A stretch of DNA of 64,000 nucleotides from Aplectana chamaeleonis (taxonomy: Eukaryota; Nematoda; Chromadorea; Rhabditida; Cosmocercidae), in contig JAPDOI010000364.1 of assembly GCA_029168955.1 (NCBI GenBank), forward strand, positions 310,001 to 374,000, given 5' to 3'. Both the position numbers and the translations under genes were made by a program. Of the stretch, positions 24,131 through 35,979 are shown in pieces (within the stretch, counting starts at the first letter, position 1; every line of letters begins with the position of its first letter). Under the pieces are notes generated by a model. The model saw only the letters and a program-made list of their open reading frames with translations, did not search any database and was not told where the DNA came from.

Positions 24131-24686
24131 CTCTTAAAGGCAGCATACACGCTCAAAAAAGATATCAATTTTGTGGAATGAATGAAATGTTAATATTGAG
24201 AGATAACGAAAAAATCGGAAAAAAGTCAACTGAAATGAAAATATAACGGTTCGTTCTATTTCGACCCAGGAGTGGACGAGTTGTACAGCATTGGCTGAAA
24301 TAGCGGAGCTAGCGACAAATTTGTTGGGATATACGAAAAATTCCGTTGTAATCTTAACTGCCATACCGCCTATGTACTTCCTTTCCAGTTTTGCCAATAT
24401 TCACGGTACGGGTGAGCCTCCAATTAGATTGAATTGAGTTTTCCTAGCAGAGGTTCGAGAATTGCTGACCACCCACCAGCCCGCTCGCTATCCGCTTTAC
24501 GGAGGATTACGGTAGGTTTAAGTAGCCAAATGAAACTTGCCTCCGCAATCCTTGGAAATTATTTGAAAAATCACAGAATTTGAATCAGCACAAAAAGGGG
24601 TGCTTTCGGCCCGAGGGAGGGGGCGCTTGGCCTTAACCCTTGGTCCCGCCTAATCTACCGTGCCGCATTGAATTTGACCACCTACC

Positions 24687-25074
24687 CGGAGTTGAGCAGG
24701 GTTGTGACTCGGCCCAAGGTGGGTTCGTAAAAATTTTGGGAAATTTCTGAAGAAAAATAAATTTGGGAGGGAGGAGAGAGGGCTTGTGAATTTTTTAGAG
24801 AAAAAGAAGTTTGCTCCAAACCATTTGGTAAGCTTAAATGAGGTGGGAACAGCTGCACTGTTAGTGAGATTTCAGCGCGATAACAGCTCTGTGTAGAGGC
24901 CGTCATGAACACGTCTACTCAGGGGTCATTCGGTGTGCTGAGTACAAATCAGACAAGGTCTATGTGTTAAAGGGGGGGGGTCGTGAGAATTTCTTCAAAC
25001 TTTACCAAAAATTTAGTCAACGGAAGGGGTCGCACGTCCGCCAAAAATCGGCGCAAGGGCCCACTCGACCCTGG
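24687..25074. mobile_element. hAT-like MITE, copy 1
   Basis: Same family as the copies at 26805 and 31563: an end related to CAGGGTTGAGCAG on the left (here CGGAGTTGAGCAG), CTCGACCCTG on the right, and G-rich TCGTAAAATTTTGGG body. Flanked by an 8-bp duplication CACCTACC (24679-24686, 25075-25082). Confidence 0.65.
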
Positions 25075-25249
25075 CACCTACCCAGGGTTTCCCGGCTGAA
25101 TTCATTCTGCATTGTGTATTCACACACAAGACACGCACCGTTACGTGCAAATCTTCCGAAGTAACTCAACTTATCAACTGATATAGCGTGCTGATAATGA
25201 AGAACAAATAAAACATAACAAATCAACTGATATAGCGTGCTCATCTGGT

Positions 25250-25495
25250 CCAGATTCCGGTCCGCAATTGCGTCTCAACACGCCTTGCGGCCGCACGCGG
25301 TGGAGTCAGTCGAGTTTCCAGGGCCAAAGCCGATTCGATATGGCTTTTTTATACAGTTTTCTCAAATTTTGTTTGCTTTCCAGTTTATAAAATCCACCTA
25401 GAGTCAACAGATCGGCGGCTGCGGCGCCGGAAACTTCCGACTCAAACGCGCGCGGCCGCAAAACGTGTCCATACGCAACTGCGGACCGGAATTTG
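25250..25495. mobile_element. GC-rich MITE with about 60-bp inverted arms
   Basis: ATTCCGGTCCGCAATTGCGT on the left is matched by the complement of ACGCAACTGCGGACCGGAAT on the right, and both arms include TGCGGCCGC. The middle is AT-rich. Noncoding. Confidence 0.6.
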
Positions 25496-25499
25496 GCCC

Positions 25500-26210
25500 A
25501 AAGATGCACAGTACCTCCGACACTGGCAGCGGGCTCCTACGCCAGTCCGCTGGGAAAACTAGTCTCCCTAGCGAAAGGAGTCCTGGTTTTCTTCTGTAGG
25601 AGTCCTATTATTCTCCTGTCGGAGACCAAATCTTGTATGGTAGTTGAACGGAGTCATGGGGAGAATTTCTCATAACGTTTGCAGGAATCTGGCCAGAAAT
25701 TGCCTATTTTTTCTTAATTATCGAAGCATGGATTTCACAAACTACTGTCGGAGATTATTCCCCACAACCATTCTTCCCTCACTTGTTATGAAGGAGGAAA
25801 TCCGGCTTCAAAGCACAGCAAGCAATCAATAAAGGGGGGGGGGTGCCTCTGTGCACCTGGAGGGGGAATCGGCTCTCCACCAAATGCACACGCGTATCGT
25901 AGACCACGCCGGTTCGACCACTCGTTCAACGTGCGCGTTCCAGGTCAGCAACCGGAGCTGTTTTGTCCTGCAGAATACCCCATGGAAGCTATGCGGCAGC
26001 ATGTCCTGTAGAAAACCACTTCGCTCTACTTTCGGTCTCCCTCAAGACAACGCAGCTCCTGTAGTTGCCCGAAATAGTCGTTTTCTCGCATAGAGGTCCG
26101 CTAACAGTGTCGGCGACTCAGGAAGGTTTGCGTGTAACGGCACGCGTATTCTGTGTGACTACACAATGCAATTCATCCATCGCCTAACTGCGATGACAGG
26201 TGCTTCAAAA
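25500..26210. other. Interval without a recognised feature
   Basis: Contains short GGAGTCCT repeats near 25575-25615 and a G8 tract at 25833; no gene or element recognised. Confidence 0.35.
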
Positions 26211-26469
26211 CGAATTCAGCCGAGTTTCCCTCCTCTGCTAAACTCAGTCGCCAGTAAACCTACAACAGACCATTTGGCTGCTGGCGACCCACGGGACCAT
26301 AGAGGGAGTGACCCCGTCAGAGAATCGCAATCTTTGGACAGAGCCTCATCCTCTCGCAACAGAGCGCTGTCTTTCTTCACTGTCGCAGATCTTTACGCTT
26401 TTCATGAAGGAAATGGAACCAATGGAAGGGGGATTTGTTCTAAATCCTATTAATTGACACCGTGTACAG

Positions 26470-27255
26470 TTACGTCACTCCAGTACTAAAAAACACCGCC
26501 AAACAGATGCGAAAACAACAGATTGGTGGGCATGATGTCCAACCGTTGTCGACTTTTTGCAAAAGTACTTAAACCTCTTTTCCGATATGATCTTAAAAAA
26601 AATTCTATAACTCTTCAAGAGCAGCATGAGCTCACTAGAGAGGAGCTACGGAGTCCAATCTGCTCGAAAGTTTAAATGATTGGACCCTGGCGCTATATAG
26701 CTGAAAAGCGTCGTTGTGAAATTATATAATTTGACTTCCAAAGAGCACTCGATTGTGTAAGTCACTTAAAATTGATTCATAATTCGAATTATTGGGGTTC
26801 TATCCAGGGTTGAGCAGGCCGTTGCGCCAATTTCGGCGGATATACGACCCCCTCCCCGTTGACCGATATTTGTAAAAATGTAACAAAATTTTTACGATCC
26901 CCCTTCCGAGATAAAAATTCCTCAAGCTTTTTGAGAGTGAAGAAGTTGGAAAAGGTTCAAATTGGTGGTAAAATTCGCTCAAATCGTACGAGTCCCCCCC
27001 CCCGATTTTAACTTTTTTTTCAAAAAATTTTCGCCTATTTTACGACCCCCCCCGTTGCGCCGAGTCGCAACCCTGGTTCTATCCTACAGTGGTCCGGTGG
27101 ATCGCTAATTTTCTTCGATGGTTGAGCAATGCAGATCCAAGTTGGGATAAGATTTTCTGAAACTTTCCCAATCTCGAGCGGAGTACCACAGGAAAGTGTT
27201 CTATCACCAATCCATTTTATCGTTTACATAGCAGACTCCCAATGCTCATTGCTAC
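26470..27255 (+). mobile_element. Non-LTR reverse transcriptase fragment 'C' (split by a hAT MITE)
   Basis: Degenerate + strand translation shows LESLNDWTLAL, DFQRALDCVSH (the DF.KAFD motif) and, after the MITE, SGVPQESVLSPIHFIVYIAD (the SGVPQGS motif). Frames are broken by stops and shifts. It is a CR1/Jockey-group palm fragment, not a full element. Confidence 0.65.
26805..27075. mobile_element. hAT-like MITE, copy 2
   Basis: Begins CAGGGTTGAGCAG and ends CGCAACCCTG, flanked by a perfect 8-bp duplication GTTCTATC (26797-26804 and 27076-27083). CAGGG termini plus an 8-bp duplication are classic for hAT elements. Noncoding, with long C tracts. Excising it rejoins the LINE palm region. Confidence 0.82.
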
Positions 27256-27599
27256 GTACACGGAGCTGCTATCACCCCTTTAATGGAAACTAATGTTTCC
27301 ATAAAACTTGAATATTCGGCTAGCCGACAGCCGTCATACTTGTTGTGATAAACAGTATACTTTTGTAACAGTCTTTGCAACTGTACTCGACCATATTGCA
27401 TGAAACAGTCTCCGGGTTATTGCGAAACGGGTGCGCGAGCAGAAAAAACGGGGCTCTTTGACGAAATATAGTAAAACGCGAATCTGTCCAACGGAGTCGC
27501 TCCCTTTATGGTCCCGAGGTCCACAGCAGCCAAATATTCCGTTGTAGGTTTACTGACGACTGCTAAACTCAGGAGAGTTATTGCGGCACGAAAGGGGGA

Positions 27600-29220
27600 G
27601 CGGTCATTGCTCACCCGCGCGTTCTGCGTCGCGGTCGATGAGCGTCGCGCGCGGCAGAAAGGGCGTCGACGCGACATCCCAGCATTCAAGTGAAATCGAG
27701 TTAACTAGCATGTTTTCGAGCATTATTTGAATTGCTGTGTTCGTTTTATGCCGTTAACGATAACTGTTTTGCCGTATACGGTGCAGATGACCCTTCCACG
27801 CGATAGCGACTTTTCCGCGTTCTCCGCGCGCGCGACACTCACCGGGCCGTGACGCGTACGCGCGCAGGTGAGCAATGTCATGGAGCCGGCACGAGTGGGC
27901 GTGGCCAAATGTGATACAACAGTGCCCCCCCCCCTTCTGCGAAAGCACCCAAAGAGGTCTTCATAGTCACATTGGGCATCTCGAATAACCCTCTTAAACC
28001 CCGATAACCAATTTTTCCCGGCCACTAAAGTCCCAAAAGTGGAATAGTGCTCAAAAAATGATCAAAACTCACTTGTCAAGCGTGCTTCAGCCGTTGCAGG
28101 TGAATCCGTAATCGCGAGATTCTATCCAACCTGCAAGAATATTCTTAGAGTGTAAAGTCTCTCATGGAATGCCAAATACTAACACTCTGAAGCGACGAAA
28201 ACTATGTAATTCGACTCGCAAACTGAACGCGAACGACACGATGACACGGGAAAATATTATTAGAAATAGGATGCTACAAGGCCTGGTCTAAAGTGATGCA
28301 CCTGATACATAATGCAAAACGTTTGAACCGTTTGCTAAAAACTGAAAAGAATTGCCTGGAATTAGCCGAGAATCTGAACCTTGTCGCGGTTTTGACGCGA
28401 ATTTACCGAGATGTGTTCTGCCGTGAGTCTACCGCGAAATACCCGTTTTAACGCAAAAAAAAACGCAAGTTAATCGAGGTATCCGCATCGAGGGCACTTG
28501 GTCAGGACCCTGATTATGAGTAGCAGCCTACTGCGCGAGCGCGACAAAGCATGCCAAAAGGACTTGCACATGACTTGCACATGAGTGCAAAGGAGTATCA
28601 AATACTGTGCAGAAGTGCACATCTAATCGAGATTTCGCATAATTGAGACATGGCTCCAGTGTTCTGGAAACTGAAACGTGTCTACAAGATCCGGATGCAT
28701 TTCTAAAACTATCGTCGGTGCTAAATAAGATGAAACAAATCCAGACCGACCTAACAGAGTTGTCTAGTTCCTGTTTAGCCCCAAATAGATTGCTGGAAAT
28801 GCTTGGGGTGGGAGCCTAACACCCAGGTCCACACCCTAATCATAATTCAAGGCTCCTCGAGTAAGATATGGGGAGCTGCTGTCGCGCCCCAGTGAGATTT
28901 CTCGACACGCCACGCAAGCGCAGCGCGCAATAGGCTGGGACGAAAAATGAGGATCTGCTCGACTTTTATCGAAAATGCTTTTTACAAATGTGAAACTCGG
29001 GTCATTGCTAGGATCCTCTTTATAACATAACGATGACTCTGAACAAGCGTCCACCACAGCTAGCTTCGTTAAATCAACTCCCATCGACTCAGGAGTCTCC
29101 TGGACCTGCATCAACCTTAAGGCATCGGCATAGTGGAAAGTCTGCGAGCGAGCGAGCGAATGTGGGCGTGGCCTTGAAAATTCTGCGGCGGAATCGCAGG
29201 CATCCCCGCAGAGTGTGATT
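27600..29220. other. Interval without a recognised gene
   Basis: The GC-rich part at 27600-27960 has long C/G tracts; the rest is AT-rich. A 92-codon - strand frame at 28836-29114 matches nothing I know. Confidence 0.35.
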
Positions 29221-29221
29221 T

Positions 29222-30530
29222 GGATTCATTCATTCATTTTTCATTCAACGACTTTATTGTGGAAATAAAGAAACATACATATACACGTATGTGAATGAGA
29301 TTCTTTGTTAAAGTAAAAAAAAAAGATGCATAACAATGGCAGAAGTGAGAAGGGGACAAAATATGATTTTTTTTTTGCAGAGGAAATTTTTCTTTCTACA
29401 ATTCGAATGACATCTTGTCTCAAGGTACTTGAGGCCACCGCTTCTGGGACAAAGAAAAGCACAACACGCTGGAAAAACCCGTCACATTAGATTATTAGTA
29501 ATACCCTTTTAATCAGAGTGGACGCTCACTCGTTCCTTGTAATGACCTGAGATCGTACTTGGATAATCTACTTCGAAAGATAGAAAAGTTTCCGGATTCA
29601 GCGATTTCTGCAGGCAAATTGTTCCAAGTTCTGACAACCCTGAACGCAAAGGAATTCAATATGCTGCCTTTAGAGGTGAATTTCCGTTCAAGTTGGAATC
29701 CATGTTTGCGAGAACGGGCATGGTGGCGAGTAAACACGAAAAAGGCTGTCAAAGGGAATGTCGCAAAACCATGCACGATCTTATAACACAGATGTAAATC
29801 AAATTCAGCTCTGCGATATCGTAGGGTATTTAACCCTAGCATATCCAAACGAGCTGCATAATCTGGAACTTCTCTGTTTGGGAATACTTTGGTGAATACA
29901 CGTCTAGAGTATCGTTTTTGCACATTTTCAATGATCTCATCATCTTCCACTGTGGAAGGTGACCAAACCTGAGTACAGTACTCCAGTAGGGGTCGGCAGT
30001 AAACGGTGAATGCTTTCTTGTAGTGAACAAGACAGGGATGTTTCAGGGATCTCAAAATACAGTTAGCCACCGAGGTAGCTCTTTTGGAGATTTCTCTGCA
30101 ATGGGAGTTCCAGCTAAGATTCGAACTAATGAGAACACCTAGGTCCCTGATAACCTCGTGCACAGGAAGCTTCACACCGTTTAAACGTAGGGGGCATTCA
30201 TGACGAAAGTTAATATGCAGCAAGCTGCATTTTTCTTCTGATAATTGTAGCTGCCACACTTTCGACCACTCGGCTAGTCGATCGAGGTCACATTGAAGCT
30301 CATAAAAGTCAACTGCAGGCTCATTAAGAGGCCGATAGATCTTGAGGTCGTCCGCATAGAGCTTACAAGAACTTGATAGACTATCTGGAGCGTCGTTTAT
30401 GTAGATAAGAAACAACAATGGACCCAGAATACTACCCTGAGGAACACCACTGGTGATCGGGTATGGACGAGAACAGAAATTGCCAGTTTTTACACAAAAT
30501 GTCCACAAAATGGATTAGAGCGCGAATGTT
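29222..30530 (-). mobile_element. CR1-type LINE 'B', 5'-truncated copy with 3' tail
   Basis: The - strand frame 30508-29513 gives 331 residues: SGVPQGSILGPLLFLIYIND, catalytic YADD in KLYADDLKIY, LNGVKLP..VIRDLGVLIS, CRPLLEYCTQVWSP and a C-terminal thumb. The 3' untranslated region carries AATAAA and ends in a GAAT-repeat tail near 29225-29245, the usual CR1-like end. The frame begins just before the SGVPQGS box with a stop shortly upstream, so it is truncated or damaged there. Catalytic Asp residues are intact. Confidence 0.88.
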
Positions 30531-31425
30531 GATCGACTGGAGCGCGGAAGTCAATCATCTACTTTCGTCTCGTTATTTCGCAGGATGGGCCGCAGCTGTC
30601 TTAAATCTGATAACGCTGGCTGATAATGCTATCACGAATATGATCATTTTTTCCAATGCCCCTTACCCCCACTACTCTTACACCTTGATCACAAAAAAAT
30701 TTAGAGATTCCACATTTTCAAGATCCATAAGGGGCTTCTCAAAAATTCAATCCGGCAGGACTCGCAGAAATTGCACATTATTCAACTTATCGTCTTTAAA
30801 ATTACTGTCTACTGATGAACCAGAAATTTTAAAAGTGAAACGAGCTCTGCACAACATGACGAGGTTAGTCCAATACAATACCAGGGGTGTGTTTCAAGGT
30901 TTCCATGGGCGGAAAATTTGTGTGAAAATCAAACGCAAGACAATGAAATGAGATCTGATGAAGAATTAAGCTCCACTGAGATGCCTGCTAACGGGATATT
31001 CAACGAATGATAGACTGAAATTTATCCATATCCATTTCATGAGGCCTCATATACCATCATTAATTACTATGGTTGGTATAAAATCCTGGAACGCACCCCA
31101 GAAAAGAAACTGAAGCTGAAACCAGGTGCAAAACTAGTTGGGGGGGGGGCACTCAGGATTTACCCATAGGAATGAGAAGATTAATCCATGAAATTGAAAA
31201 ATTCTTTCGTTATTAGATATCAGATAGCGTTGTCATTCCTAATTTCCTAAAAAAATTCATGAAATCAGATCGATTTCTGAGATCAGTATCATCCATTTCT
31301 CCTTTAATCCTCCTGAGTGCCAACCCCTAAAATAGTTTAGCACTCTGAAAATATAGCAGAAAGAAGAAATGAGAACAAAGGAGAGAGAAAGGGGTCGAAA
31401 TCGTGGACATTTAAATAGAGGATGG
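30531..31425. other. Interval without a recognised feature
   Basis: A 162-codon + strand frame (30463-30951) partly overlaps LINE B in antisense; its downstream part matches nothing. A G9 tract is at 31140. Confidence 0.35.
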
Positions 31426-31429
31426 TATA

Positions 31430-32235
31430 CCCTGTCCCAAACGAGATGGCAAGCCTAGAGTCCAAAGAAGCAGCGCGCCGTCCTCTGCGTCTCTGACATC
31501 ATCAGCGACCTGAAGCATCTGGATCGATGTTAAAGTTGCCTGAGACACTATAGAGACTGCAACAGGGTTGAGCAGCGTTGTGACTGGTCACAACGGGGGG
31601 TCGTAAAATTTTTGGAAATTTGGTAAAAAAATGAAAATTTGGGGGGGTCGTAAAATTTTGGAGAAAAATAGGCGTCCACGTCAGCCACCACCGAACCTGA
31701 TCCTAAAAATACTACCACAAGTTCCACTTTTCTTCAAATTTTGACTCCAAATAGAATTTTTTTGGTCCTGGGGGGTCGTTAAATTTTGGGCTAAAAAAAT
31801 GAAAATGGGGGAGGGGGTCGTAGCAGCGTCGAAAATCGCCCATAACGGCCTGCTCAACCCTGGACTGCAACCAAACTTTAAAGGGAAAACCCTGGACTGC
31901 AACCAAACTTTAAAGGGAAATAGTGGCTTCAGACAAATTAAAACAGCTCGGCTGTATAGAGTTTACGGTGAAATCAACGGGTTAGACGACTCTATGCGCT
32001 CCGACCTGTTATCCTTATCTTGGAAAACTTTCCCTGCCACGTGAAGAACAAAATATGTATCGAGAGTGAATAACACGAGCATTTCGAGAGAAAAGAACGC
32101 AAAAGAGCCATGGAGTATGTAAGAAAATGAAGTGAGAAAGCTAAAAAACGTGCTAAAATACGAAAATGTCAGAGACGCAGAAGACGGCGCGCTGCTTCTT
32201 TGGACTCTAGGCTTGCCATCTCGTTTGGGACAGGG
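31430..32235. mobile_element. TATA-flanked TIR element containing a hAT MITE
   Basis: Inverted ends of about 70 bases: CCCTGTCCCAAACGAGATGG on the left and its complement on the right, continuing through the CCTAGAGTCCAAAGAAGC and CAGCGCGCCGTC blocks. Bounded by TATA on both sides (31426-31429, 32236-32239), so the duplication is TA or TATA, as in Tc1/mariner-type MITEs. Noncoding. Confidence 0.75.
31563..31862. mobile_element. hAT-like MITE, copy 3
   Basis: CAGGGTTGAGCAG at the left, CTGCTCAACCCTG at the right, and a perfect 8-bp duplication GACTGCAA (31555-31562, 31863-31870). Its right edge is followed by a 31-bp tandem duplication (31857-31919) that copies the element end and flank. Confidence 0.82.
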
Positions 32236-32239
32236 TATA

Positions 32240-33239
32240 ATGGAGCACAAGTATTAGCAATGGAGCGCGAAACTTGGCAGCAACTCGCAAAATCGCTTGA
32301 AAATCACAATCGTCTCGCAATTTCGCAGCGAGCTTCGCCGCGAAATTGCGATTTCCGCGACGGGCAAGACACTCTGCGCACCCCCCTCCGTCGCAGCCTA
32401 TGCGGTGCGGTCGCGTGCGCGGTCGAACTGCGTAGTGCTCCCCACCCTTCATCATTTCTCGCAAACTCGCTCGCTCGCAGATTTTCCACTCTGCCGACGC
32501 CTTTAAGGGGACTCTGGCAAAAACTCGTTTGCGACCCCGTAAGAGATTCGGGAAACTTTGGGTCGGAGGGTCGCCGATTTGGAGAATCAGTAGGCGGAGC
32601 TCGGAATCGGAGGTGGCGTTAGTCAATGCGTGATGGGTCGCGTGCGCAGTGCCGCCAGGCGACGGCACCGACGTAATGTTGAAGCCAAAAGCAAACCAGC
32701 GGTACATACGAGCCGTCTCGGGTGGGGCTAGACCGATTCATTCCATTGTCAAGTGTGCACTCCTCGGGCTCTGCCTTCGAGTTGAGGGGAATGCGAGTGC
32801 CTGCACTTGGGTGATCCTGCACCAACATGGGTGCTCTATCCTGGGAGCAGGCAAGAGGCGGAGCACTCGTAGAATTGATTGATTTTTGAGAGCACAGAAA
32901 GTGCAGACTTGGCTAGGGTCCAGGTGAGTGTATAGCGGTTGGCATAGGAGTAGGATGGGCGCACGTGGCGTGTATGGCGTTATCGATTTTGTCTCGTGGT
33001 TTAGCATCCCGTTCGGTGACCCGTTTCGCAAAGCGGGGAGCATTGCGTTCGCCGTCGGAGGGTTGGCCCGTCCCTTCTGTGACGTCATCGGTCGTTTAGC
33101 ATCCCGTTCACTCAACCGTTCTTGACGGCGTTCGTATGTGTTGTTTTCGATCAACGGGATGCTCAACGCCTTCGCTAACGAAGGCTGTCAGAGGAGACTA
33201 CTGAAATCGATCGATTCCCGCCCTCCAGGCTCAAAAGGA
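32240..33239. other. GC-rich interval without a recognised gene
   Basis: Contains several overlapping open frames caused by high GC content. No known domain. Two inverted pieces with ATCCCGTT..TCAACGGGAT-like words near 33005-33160 suggest a degraded repeat. Confidence 0.35.
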
Positions 33240-34299
33240 CAACCTTAAACTCGCGACTATATTTCCAAACCTCGGGCCGAGTTGTCATGGGCGTGGCAAA
33301 GGGCGGAGCGTGTAAACTCGTCCATTCCTATCGGGACCCATCGCCAATACGGTAGCTTCTGCCCCCTCCTTTAAACTGCGCCGTTCGCCTCCGAATCAGC
33401 TGTTTTTCCTCGACTGGACAGAGGATTCGACGTCTGTATTCAACTTTGCGGTAATTCTTCTGTATTCTGCTATATTTTCGTGGACATCTACTGGTCCTCC
33501 TGTGCTGGCACAGCAAGCTGCTGCATTTCTCTATCGTTCTCCTCTTGCTGCCGTACTTTCTTTAATATTCTGGGACCACTACAATATTGCGCTCTATTAC
33601 TCTATTCTATTCCATCTACTATTTGGTGTTGGGCTGATTATTCATTCTTTTCTTTTTTCGTTTGTATTATTTTCACTTATTGTTTACGCCAAACGTGATT
33701 TCAGTCTGCTAATTCTTTTTGAAGAACGGTTTGCAATTCAACAGCAGCTGTTAAATCAAAATACTCGTTATTATTTTCTTTCGAAAAATACTGTTTCAAC
33801 TTATCAATTAAATATTTCAAGTGATATCTATTAATATTATTTGACATATCAATTTTAAATTGATTGCACAAATATTTCATTTTGTTCCCTGAAACTTTTT
33901 GGTTTTCATGAGTTTTCTGTTAAATTTTATGGCACATTTGCAGGAGCCAGTGCGCAACTGCCCCTCAATTTTCCAGATACTTCTTCCCTCCCTTTTCCTT
34001 TCCCACTCCTTATGTCTCACGCAATTTCCGATTCTTTATCATTGAGACACTGGTAAACACGTGCGTACTCTTTGATACAGTCTCGGTATATGCCGACAAA
34101 TATTCACTCCCACCCCTCCCTTCCCCCCCCCCACGCGAATTCTTTCTGCCTTACTGTGGACATCATCGTCATGCTATACTGATCGGAGTGCAGGGAAATT
34201 TCAATAGCAAGGAAAACGCTGCCTGCGAATCTCAAAGTGTAATTCTTTTTTTTTTCGAAACTCTTTCTTTCAAGTTAGTGCTACCTCTGTGCACGAAGT

Positions 34300-34530
34300 G
34301 TGGATGTCGGTGAATTTGGAATAAGAGATCGATTTTCTTCTATCGTCGATCACTGGATGGACGGTAGCCGCGACGAACACACGTGCCACGCACGGAAGCG
34401 AGGAGATAATGATAGTCATGAACATCGATATCACGTTAGATCGTTGCGCTGCGGCTACCCCCCACCCAGTGATCGACGATACTTCTTTGCAGCCACCCTT
34501 TGCACCGATGTTCACCTAATTTTACTTGTT
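34300..34530. repeat. Inverted-repeat MITE with ATCGTCGATCACTGG ends
   Basis: TATCGTCGATCACTGGATGG on the left is complemented by the CCACCCAGTGATCGACGATA stretch on the right, with partial complementarity further in. Related to the hairpin at 34755-34905, which has the same CGTCGATCA end. Confidence 0.6.
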
Positions 34531-34754
34531 CCGTGTTGAATCTTGTACTTTCGAAGCAGGTTTTTTTTTGCTGAGAGCCGCGGCCGGCCATTATATCTTT
34601 ATTATGGACGCAGAGCGGTTCTTTCGTGAAAAAAATGGAGGAGCAAATGCTGCTTGCTATGCACTGTCCATCCAAGAGCCGTATGTTATTGTGTCCCTCC
34701 AATGTCGAAAATCGAGTCGTCTCTGATTGGACCTCAGGCCAAATTTTTCAATGA

Positions 34755-34905
34755 CGTATCGTCGATCAGTGGTCGAGAGAGCGCCGCGTCGAACACATGT
34801 GGCACGCACGCAAGCGAGTAGGTAGTGATGGGATCATTACCTCCTCGCTTGCGTGCGTGCCACTTGTGTTCGACGCGGCGATCTCTCGAGCAGTGATGGA
34901 TCATA
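34755..34905. mobile_element. Hairpin MITE with GTCGAACACA..GGCACGCACGC arms
   Basis: About 60-base arms are near-perfect complements (CGCCGCGTCGAACACATGTG against CACTTGTGTTCGACGCGGCG) around a short loop near 34830. Confidence 0.7.
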
Positions 34906-35225
34906 CAATGCATAGCATCTCCATTCCCTGCTGGGAAAGAATAGCATACGACCCTAGATTGCGACATTTTTACGGCGACTTAAACAGATGCTCGAGCTGC
35001 GGCCCGACTACCGAAGCCTTAACTTTTTTCTAATATCCCAGGTGGCGTCTTGCGGAGCCAGTCGACTCCGCGACAAATAGCTACCCTGCTGTGAGTGCAG
35101 GGTACGGCGCGGGGTGTGGATATCCACAGGGAGGGGGCGAGCAGCTCTGGGGTGAAGGGGGGGGGTCTGAGCTCCGCGGGGACACCAAGCGGACAATACT
35201 GAATGGAGGTATACTTTGTTCACCA

Positions 35226-35366
35226 TCGACATGGGTCCTAATGAGACTTTGCGTTTTCCCATTGGAGGTTGGCGCAAAGTCGGTGCGCCTATGTTATAGC
35301 ATATGGCACCGAATTTGCGCCAACCTTCAACAGTGAACGCAGCTTCATTAGGATCCATGCCGAAGT
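35226..35366. mobile_element. Hairpin MITE (family B), second copy
   Basis: GTTGGCGCAAAGTCGGTGCG mirrors the CACCGAATTTGCGCCAACC arm, with outer TCCTAATGA..TTCATTAGGA arms. Same family as 8125-8290. Just upstream, 35060-35200 repeats the ACTCCGCGA..GGTGTGGATATCCACA block also seen near 5130-5270. Confidence 0.65.
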
Positions 35367-35979
35367 TACATTAAGTTTTTTTCGAAGAATTCAATCAAGA
35401 TACTCTTCAAGTTTTACAAAAAAAAACTAAACAAATAACACCTTGGGGGGGACTGGGAAAATCGCCAAAATTTTGTTCTGGAGGAAGTCTCCGTACCTCG
35501 TGCCGTACCCTGTGTGAGTGCCACTGGAGTTTTGATCGGGGCAGTCGGAGTTCGTCTTTCACGCACACTTGGCGACACATGGAGAGAAGGTCATTTATGC
35601 TTTTTTAGAGAACAGCTTCACTATGTTGTTAAGGACTAGTACGCTGCAGATATGTATATTTCCGTGATCACAATGTCGCCTTATTCATTGTGTCAACGGT
35701 TAGTTCATCATTATGAGAGGAATAACAGCTGAGCTAAACAAGAATAACATTGGAAAATCTTATTTTTGTGAGCGACGAAGTGTCTCTCAGAGCAAACCTT
35801 CATGACTGACCACTAAGAGCGCTCCCCTTGCAGTCCTCAGAACACTGAACACCTTGGAGGTGTGCTCCGTTTTTTTTTTCAGGACGCCAAGACTACGGTT
35901 TCAGTGCCTTAAGAGCGAAGCATTTGTTTCTCCATTTACAGCTTATTATTTTACGAGACAACCGTTCGGCGTCCACGGT

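Larger units (their letters stand above)
26215..27590. repeat. Inverted pair of a 150-bp repeat flanking a LINE fragment
   Basis: The sequence near 26225-26360 returns inverted near 27420-27580; both share CAGTAAACCTACAAC and a GGGACCATA..GGGAG block. They may be the ends of one 1.37-kb element or two copies of a dispersed repeat. No duplication was found at the edges. Confidence 0.5.

Noticed and set aside
22633..24246. 537-codon + strand frame
   Set aside because: Runs entirely through the 42-bp tandem array; frames of similar length exist on the other strand because the period is a multiple of three.
28836..29114. 92-codon - strand frame as a host exon
   Set aside because: No splice context or domain that I can support.
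30463..30951. 162-codon + strand frame
   Set aside because: Partly antisense to LINE B reverse transcriptase; remaining translation has no recognisable domain.
32200..32710. Overlapping GC-rich frames as genes
   Set aside because: Frames occur on both strands with unrelated, low-complexity Arg-rich translations, typical of GC-rich repeats.
33502..33834. 110-codon hydrophobic frame that looks membrane-spanning
   Set aside because: Low-complexity T-rich DNA inside the 3.8-kb TIR element gives Leu/Phe-rich translation; no family resemblance and no gene structure.
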